NCBI RefSeq assembly: GCF_030409685.1
Contig: NZ_JAUFQJ010000015.1
Location: 62,001-126,000, forward strand
Direction of reading: 5' to 3'
DNA length: 64,000 bases
Source of the DNA: Ferruginibacter paludis
GTDB taxonomy: Bacteria > Bacteroidota > Bacteroidia > Chitinophagales > Chitinophagaceae
Positions within the stretch are counted from its first letter, which is position 1. Every line of letters starts with the position of its first letter. This document shows, piece by piece, positions 60,034 to 64,000 of the stretch. The notes under the pieces were generated by a model. The model saw only the letters and a program-made list of their open reading frames with translations. It did not search any database and had not been told where the DNA came from. A program made the translations under genes and the position numbers.

Positions 60034-60486
60034 TTAATTGGATTGGCGGATTTTATCTAAAAGTGTGTTTAGTGTTTCTGCTTCTATCTTAGAGAGGGAT
60101 TTAAAAATATTTTCCATTTTGTCTTCCTGTGCGTCCAGCTTTTCCAGTAGTTTCAAACCTTTGCTGGTAATGGTTACATCTACCAGCCTTTTATCAGTTT
60201 TACAGGTTATTTTTTTTACCAGGCCTTTTAAAACCAGGCGGTCTACGATGCGACTTGAGTCGCTCATTTTATCCAGCATGCGTTCCCTTATCTGCAAAGT
60301 GGATAAGGGTTTGGTGCTTCCTCTTAAGATGCGTAAAATATTAAATTGCTGCATAGTGAGGCCTTCCTCTTCAAATAATTGCTTTAATTGTTCCGTCGTC
60401 CAGTTATAGGTAAAAATTAAATTTACCATCGCTTTCTGATGTTCGCTTTTAAAGCTTGCCTGCTTAATATCTTTATCTATACTCAT
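60034..60486 (-). CDS. MarR family transcriptional regulator (150 aa)
   Basis: Small winged-helix regulator. The core DNA-binding part is TMQQFNILRILRGSTKPLST, LQIRERMLDKMSDSSRIVDR, LVLKGLVKKITCKTDKRLVD and VTITSKGLKLLEKL, a full MarR domain with the DKR wing. N- and C-terminal helices for dimerisation flank it. The start overlaps the preceding AI-2E permease stop by four bases, so translation is coupled, and the glycosidase-like gene begins 8 bp after the stop. A MarR-type inverted repeat upstream of the operon suggests autoregulation. The ligand is unknown. Confidence 0.93.
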   Translation of the reverse strand: MSIDKDIKQASFKSEHQKAMVNLIFTYNWTTEQLKQLFEEEGLTMQQFNILRILRGSTKPLSTLQIRERMLDKMSDSSRIVDRLVLKGLVKKITCKTDKRLVDVTITSKGLKLLEKLDAQEDKMENIFKSLSKIEAETLNTLLDKIRQSN

Positions 60487-61520
60487 GCCCCTAAATCTTT
60501 AATTTCTTTTTCGGTTGTAAATTCATTAATGTAAATTTTAATGAGGATAATAAAATAACTGATGAGCAAAGGTCCAAATATCAATCCTATAAAACCAAAT
60601 AACTTTAATCCTACTATTACGCCCAGCACCGTGATCATGGGGTGCACATTGCCCATTTTTTTTAATAATCCCAACCGCGTGATATAATCAACGTTGCCGG
60701 TAACTACAAAACTATAAATCATTAAGCCGGTAGCGGTATAATTATGACCCGTTGAATAAAGGTAAATTACCAACGGCACCCAAATGATCATGGTACCCAC
60801 CAGCGGAAAAAATGCAAACACGCCCGTTACAAAACCCCACATACCCCATTCCTGTACGCCAAATAGTAAATAACCAAGGGCAGCAAAAGCACCTTGCACT
60901 ATGCAAATAATGGGTATACCCAGGGCATTGGCCTTTACCATTAAAATGGTTTCAGCAGCCAGTTTATCTACATTTTCCGATTTTAAAGGAATGATATGGT
61001 TTAAATATTTTTCTATCTCTTTACCACTTACCAGCAGGTAATACAATAAAAAAAACAGCATGATAAGATTCGTTAAAATAGTTGCTGTACTATTGATCAG
61101 GCTGGGTATAAAGGCAGAAATTTTTTGTGAAATAGCCTGCGTATTCTTATCAGAAAATAATACAAAGCCGGTAGTACTTTGAATTTTATCAGAGAAAGTT
61201 TTTACACCCTGCATTACGGCTTCCTGGTTATTTATTAAGGAATTGATTTTTGGTTCAATCATTATAACAGAAAAATAAACAGGGATGGAAATGATGAGAA
61301 GGGAACAAAAAATAAACAGGATAGCCGTTGCTGACTTATTCCATTTTTTTTCCAGCGTTAATTGCTGAAATAATTTCCTTGTCAGGATGTACAAGGTTAT
61401 CCCTCCAAGAATACCGGGTAAAAAAATATACAGTTGGTTAATAAAAACAATAACCAGGAAAAGGATAAGGCCTATCATTAGCACCTGGCGTAAGCGGTTG
61501 TTGAAACTTATTTCTTTCAT
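60483..61520 (-). CDS. AI-2E/UPF0118 family membrane permease (345 aa)
   Basis: Multi-pass inner-membrane protein of the family named for autoinducer-2 export, though members also include Na+/H+ antiporters. Hydrophobic segments alternate across the protein. Family-typical blocks are LIMLFFLLYYLLVSGKEIEK, VKANALGIPIICIVQGAFAALGYLLFGV, GFVTGVFAFFPLVGTMIIWV and VHPMITVLGVIVGLKLFGFIGLIFGPLL. I use ATG 61520 (MKEISFNNRLRQVLMIG); the open frame has 12 more codons upstream. Substrate cannot be assigned; AI-2 export in particular is not supported by any lsr or luxS neighbour. First gene of the operon with MarR and GHL10. Confidence 0.88.
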   Translation of the reverse strand: MKEISFNNRLRQVLMIGLILFLVIVFINQLYIFLPGILGGITLYILTRKLFQQLTLEKKWNKSATAILFIFCSLLIISIPVYFSVIMIEPKINSLINNQEAVMQGVKTFSDKIQSTTGFVLFSDKNTQAISQKISAFIPSLINSTATILTNLIMLFFLLYYLLVSGKEIEKYLNHIIPLKSENVDKLAAETILMVKANALGIPIICIVQGAFAALGYLLFGVQEWGMWGFVTGVFAFFPLVGTMIIWVPLVIYLYSTGHNYTATGLMIYSFVVTGNVDYITRLGLLKKMGNVHPMITVLGVIVGLKLFGFIGLIFGPLLISYFIILIKIYINEFTTEKEIKDLGA

Positions 61521-61545
61521 ATTATTAAATAAGCAAATTATAAAC

Positions 61546-61565
61546 CATTGCGTCAAAAAGCAATG
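61546..61565. promoter_or_regulatory. Possible MarR operator upstream of the AI-2E/MarR/GHL10 operon
   Basis: CATTGC (61546-61551) and GCAATG (61560-61565) form a perfect 6-bp inverted repeat with an 8-nt AT-rich spacer, 26-45 bp before the start codon. Arm length and spacing suit a MarR dimer. Found by eye; no second copy was seen. Confidence 0.35.
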
Positions 61566-61615
61566 ACGGCAAAAGATTAAAAGTAATTAATTCAAAAATG
61601 AAATTTTGGTAATAG

Positions 61616-62647
61616 TCAATCCCTCCATACCGAAGCGCCTTCGCTGCAGTTAGCACAGATGTCAATATTTTTGCGGCTCTTCATTAAATCATTGCGGAAC
61701 TGTTTGTAATTATCGTTCTTCCAGATGGATTTAAAAGACTGTGTTTTTAAATTACCCAGCCGGTGCATAGCATCTTTATCAAAACAACAAGGAACAACAA
61801 GTCCATCCCATGTAATAACGTTGGCGTGATGCATCTTCCAGCAACGGTTGGCCAGTTTATTTTTGGGGGTGTAACTGCCATCCGCATTTTTTTTATACCG
61901 GCTAAACTTGTCTGTTGCCGGGATCAATTGGTTAGGGTCAGTTTCATAATCGTATATCTGTGCTGTTTTAAAACGAACTTCATCTACCCCCACTTCGGCG
62001 GCTAATTTTTTAATGTCGTTTACCTGGTTTTCATTCGGCTTCACAACTAAAAACTGAAAAAACACAAAAGGCGTTTTACTATTCAGTTCTTTCTTCCACC
62101 TGACAATATTTTTTGCGCCTTCTATTACCTTATCCAGATTTCCACCAATGCGGTACTGCTGGTAAACGTCCTGAGTTGTGCCATCAATTGAAATAATCAA
62201 CCGGTCCAAACCACTTTCTACCGTTTTTTTTGCGGCTGCATCGTTCAGGTAATGTGCATTGGTGGAGGTGGCAGTGTATATACCTTTTGAAGAAGCATAT
62301 TTTACCATTTCCAGAAAGTCCGGATTCAGGTAAGGTTCGCCCTGGAAATAAAAAATAAGGTAGAGTAATTCCTCGTGAATTTCATCAATGGTTCGGGTAA
62401 AAAAATCTTTTTGCAACATGCCCGTAGGCCTGGTAAAAGCCCTCAACCCGCTGGGGCATTCCGGGCAGCGCAAGTTGCAGCTGGTGGTGGGTTCAAAAGA
62501 AATGGATACAGGGTAACCCCATTGCACCGGCCTGTTCATCAGCTTGCTGATATAAAAACTGCTGAGGACTTTGATACCGTTCCAGCACCTCTTAAAAGTG
62601 AGTTTGCTGGCCAGGTTGATGGTATCGTTCCTATTGATTTGGGGCAT
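61616..62647 (-). CDS. Radical SAM/SPASM domain protein (343 aa)
   Basis: Iron-sulfur enzyme that generates a 5'-deoxyadenosyl radical. The [4Fe-4S] motif is C57xxxC61xxC64 in TTSCNLRCPECPSGLRAF, inside a TIM-barrel-like domain (DRLIISIDGTTQDVYQQYRI, RIGGNLDKVIEGAKNIVRW). The C-terminal SPASM region has cysteines in NRCWKMHHANVITWDGLVVP, CCFDKDAMHRLGNLKTQSF and DICANCSEGASVWR, which bind auxiliary clusters. SPASM proteins often modify ribosomal peptides or act in cofactor or lipid synthesis. No small precursor peptide gene is visible beside it, so the substrate is open. Confidence 0.93.
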   Translation of the reverse strand: MPQINRNDTINLASKLTFKRCWNGIKVLSSFYISKLMNRPVQWGYPVSISFEPTTSCNLRCPECPSGLRAFTRPTGMLQKDFFTRTIDEIHEELLYLIFYFQGEPYLNPDFLEMVKYASSKGIYTATSTNAHYLNDAAAKKTVESGLDRLIISIDGTTQDVYQQYRIGGNLDKVIEGAKNIVRWKKELNSKTPFVFFQFLVVKPNENQVNDIKKLAAEVGVDEVRFKTAQIYDYETDPNQLIPATDKFSRYKKNADGSYTPKNKLANRCWKMHHANVITWDGLVVPCCFDKDAMHRLGNLKTQSFKSIWKNDNYKQFRNDLMKSRKNIDICANCSEGASVWRD

Positions 62648-62746
62648 ATCACGAAGTTAGTTCATCAACCTATTATTAAACTAAATAACCGGCTTAAGCT
62701 AGCCGGATATTACAATATTTTGACTTCTTTATGTATTAACGTGCTG

Positions 62747-63619
62747 CTACTCCATTTCAGGAGGGCTGACAAATGCGCAATTGTCGGGCACTTTAATTTT
62801 AACCGGGGTAAAGCTGAGGTTATTGTTGGTAAAATTATCGTAGTTATTGAAGATAACGTTCAACGTAATAAAGTTCATCACATAAGCCTGTGTTTCTGCC
62901 GGTAAAAACTTTTTTACATCCCAGAATGTTGGATTGGTTTTACCGCTTTTTTCCATTGCGTTCCAAACATTTCCAACGCCACAATTATAACTTGCTACTA
63001 CCAGCAGCCAATCATTGTCCAGGTTCACGCTTCTGTCGTGCAGGTACCGTGCTGCAGCAAGCGTAGATTTATTAAAATTTTTGCGGTCGTCTTTTTGCCT
63101 TGCCAACGCTTTAAAAAATGCTTTGGCTTTCCTTGGATTTTTTTTAAGCATCTTTTTCCTGTCTTCCGTACTCAAGCGTTTTACGCATTTTAAACCATAT
63201 TCCTTTGCTACTTCATCCATAAATTGCCAGTAACCTACTGCACCTGCTTTTGATATTGCGTTACCATCGCCGGCAGACTCCATTAGCATCAATACCGCCA
63301 GTTCTTCTGGTAAATTATATTTTTTGAGAACAGTGTTTACCTGTGGCAACATTTTTTTGCTTTTCATTCGCATGTTCTGCAGGTAACCTCTTCTGTTATC
63401 GCTGAATGAACTGATATACGCCACTGCTTTTTCTTCATTGCCCTTTAATATTTCCGGGAAAATAACATTTGCCTCCTTTATAATATATTCTTTTTCACTG
63501 CGGAGGTCTGCTGAAGCCAACAATACTCTTTTCGAGGAATCTAACCTGTTTTGAGCTACGACAGCACTAACAGAAGTTGCCAGTAAAGCACAGGTAATAA
63601 AATATTTGCTTGCTACCAT
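62747..63619 (-). CDS. Lytic transglycosylase with SLT domain (290 aa)
   Basis: Exported peptidoglycan-cleaving enzyme. A signal peptide covers about residues 1-22 (YFITCALLATSVSAVVA). The catalytic Glu is E114 in AVLMLMESAGDGNAISKAGA, followed by VGYWQFMDEVAKEYGL and the long Lys-rich insertion KRLSTEDRKKMLKKNPRKAK. Then LVVASYNCGVGNVWNAMEKS and PAETQAYVMNFITLN complete the SLT fold of MltD-type enzymes. No LysM repeats are present. It is divergent from a GH25 lysozyme gene across a 194-bp region with a direct repeat, which links two cell-wall hydrolases. Confidence 0.93.
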   Translation of the reverse strand: MVASKYFITCALLATSVSAVVAQNRLDSSKRVLLASADLRSEKEYIIKEANVIFPEILKGNEEKAVAYISSFSDNRRGYLQNMRMKSKKMLPQVNTVLKKYNLPEELAVLMLMESAGDGNAISKAGAVGYWQFMDEVAKEYGLKCVKRLSTEDRKKMLKKNPRKAKAFFKALARQKDDRKNFNKSTLAAARYLHDRSVNLDNDWLLVVASYNCGVGNVWNAMEKSGKTNPTFWDVKKFLPAETQAYVMNFITLNVIFNNYDNFTNNNLSFTPVKIKVPDNCAFVSPPEME

Positions 63620-63720
63620 ATCCAGGATTTTTTAATTGACTTTTTTGCTAAGGTTTATGTTACAGCAAAGAGCAAAACTAACGTCTGAGGCCTGTTTAAA
63701 TTGCTTCCATCTTGTTAAAA

Positions 63721-63750
63721 AACCGCTTACATAGTTCTGTAACCGCTTAC
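63721..63750. promoter_or_regulatory. Direct repeat between the two divergent cell-wall hydrolase genes
   Basis: AACCGCTTAC occurs at 63721-63730 and 63741-63750, exactly 20 bp apart (about two helical turns). This spacing is what a dimeric regulator binding one face of DNA would need; LytTR-type sites have a similar layout. The binding protein is unknown. Confidence 0.45.
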
Positions 63751-63813
63751 CTGTTAGTGATTTTAGACGGCAATGTTGTTAGTTTTATGCACTTTTGCAG
63801 CTATTCTTAAAAG

Positions 63814-64000
63814 GTGGCAAAAAGAAAAAAGCAAACTCCGTCAAAAAAAATACTGATTATTTCCTTCGTGCTATTGGCTGTTACAGCAGCTGTGTATTAT
63901 TACGGCATCAATTTTTTTTACAAGCCGCGTTTTATTCATTATGATGGTTTTGGCATTGATATTCCGGCCAATTACACTATTCATGGTATTGATGTAAGCC
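63814..64000 (+). CDS. GH25 family lysozyme, N-terminal part only
   Basis: Only the first 62 codons lie in the window. From a GTG at 63814 the protein begins VAKRKKQTPSKKILIISFV (initiator Met from GTG), a basic segment followed by one membrane helix or signal anchor (ILIISFVLLAVTAAVYYYG). Then come FYKPRFIHYDGFGIDIPANY and TIHGIDVS, where FGIDIP and HGIDVS are the typical start of glycoside hydrolase family 25 N-acetylmuramidases in Bacteroidota. The catalytic acids lie beyond the window. No ATG offers a better start. Probably cell-wall remodelling, divergent from the lytic transglycosylase. Confidence 0.85.
   Translation, partial: MAKRKKQTPSKKILIISFVLLAVTAAVYYYGINFFYKPRFIHYDGFGIDIPANYTIHGIDVS

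Noticed and set aside
60483..61520. Quorum-sensing AI-2 exporter function for the UPF0118 protein
   Set aside because: The family name is historical and covers several transport activities; no luxS or lsr gene is present in the window.

Overview
The window reads as chromosome of a Bacteroidota bacterium, most likely order Chitinophagales / family Chitinophagaceae. The evidence is a type IX secretion (T9SS) type B C-terminal sorting domain on a giant SprB-repeat protein, a SusC-like/CarboxypepD_reg TonB receptor, the glucosamine-6-phosphate deaminase fused to a PIG-L domain that is typical of this phylum, candidate promoters of the TTG-N19-21-TAnnTTTG type, and weak Shine-Dalgarno sequences. 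The DNA is moderately AT-rich, coding density is high, and I see no rRNA, tRNA, CRISPR array, transposase or prophage. The family-level assignment is inference.

Layout. 1-277: truncated type-2 tryptophan synthase beta. 475-11031: a 3518-residue secreted adhesin-like protein with 23 SprB-type repeats and 7 copies of a 66-residue Ig-like module. 11.4-22 kb: PAS histidine kinase, NhaD antiporter, PurT, sialate O-acetylesterase, a lipoprotein zinc protease, DinB with a WYL regulator, a DUF6159-like membrane protein. 22-33 kb: serine hydrolase, a TIM-barrel/FGE-sulfatase fusion, an alpha/beta hydrolase, rhomboid protease and TonB receptor. 33-41 kb: exported methyltransferase, HD protein, a three-gene acyl-CoA carboxylase operon, a saccharopine-dehydrogenase-like enzyme, a dicarboxylate/amino-acid symporter. 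41-46 kb: an amino-sugar locus (sugar kinase, LacI regulator, NagB-PIG-L) with two matching LacI-type operator boxes. 46-54 kb: ClC channel and a complete urease operon ureABCEFGD plus a UreH-like nickel permease. 54-64 kb: PAP2-like membrane protein with rpoN, a small secreted protein, a DegT aminotransferase, an AI-2E permease/MarR/GHL10 operon, a radical SAM protein, and a divergent pair of cell-wall hydrolases (lytic transglycosylase and GH25 lysozyme, the latter truncated by the window end).

The most unusual content is non-coding. Two intergenic regions about 3.5 kb apart (23206-23685 and 26711-27098) are diverged copies of one A/C-rich, G-poor element. They share a 72-nt 5' block (57 of 72 positions match by hand), collinear internal words, an identical 12-nt motif near the 3' end, and a terminator hairpin whose stem differs at two base pairs by compensatory changes. 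I read them as paralogous genes for an undescribed long small RNA; this is inference from sequence alone.

Functional themes are surface and envelope work (adhesin, TonB receptor, glycan esterase, glycosidase-like and peptidoglycan hydrolases, rhomboid), amino-sugar catabolism under a local LacI repressor, and nitrogen acquisition from urea.
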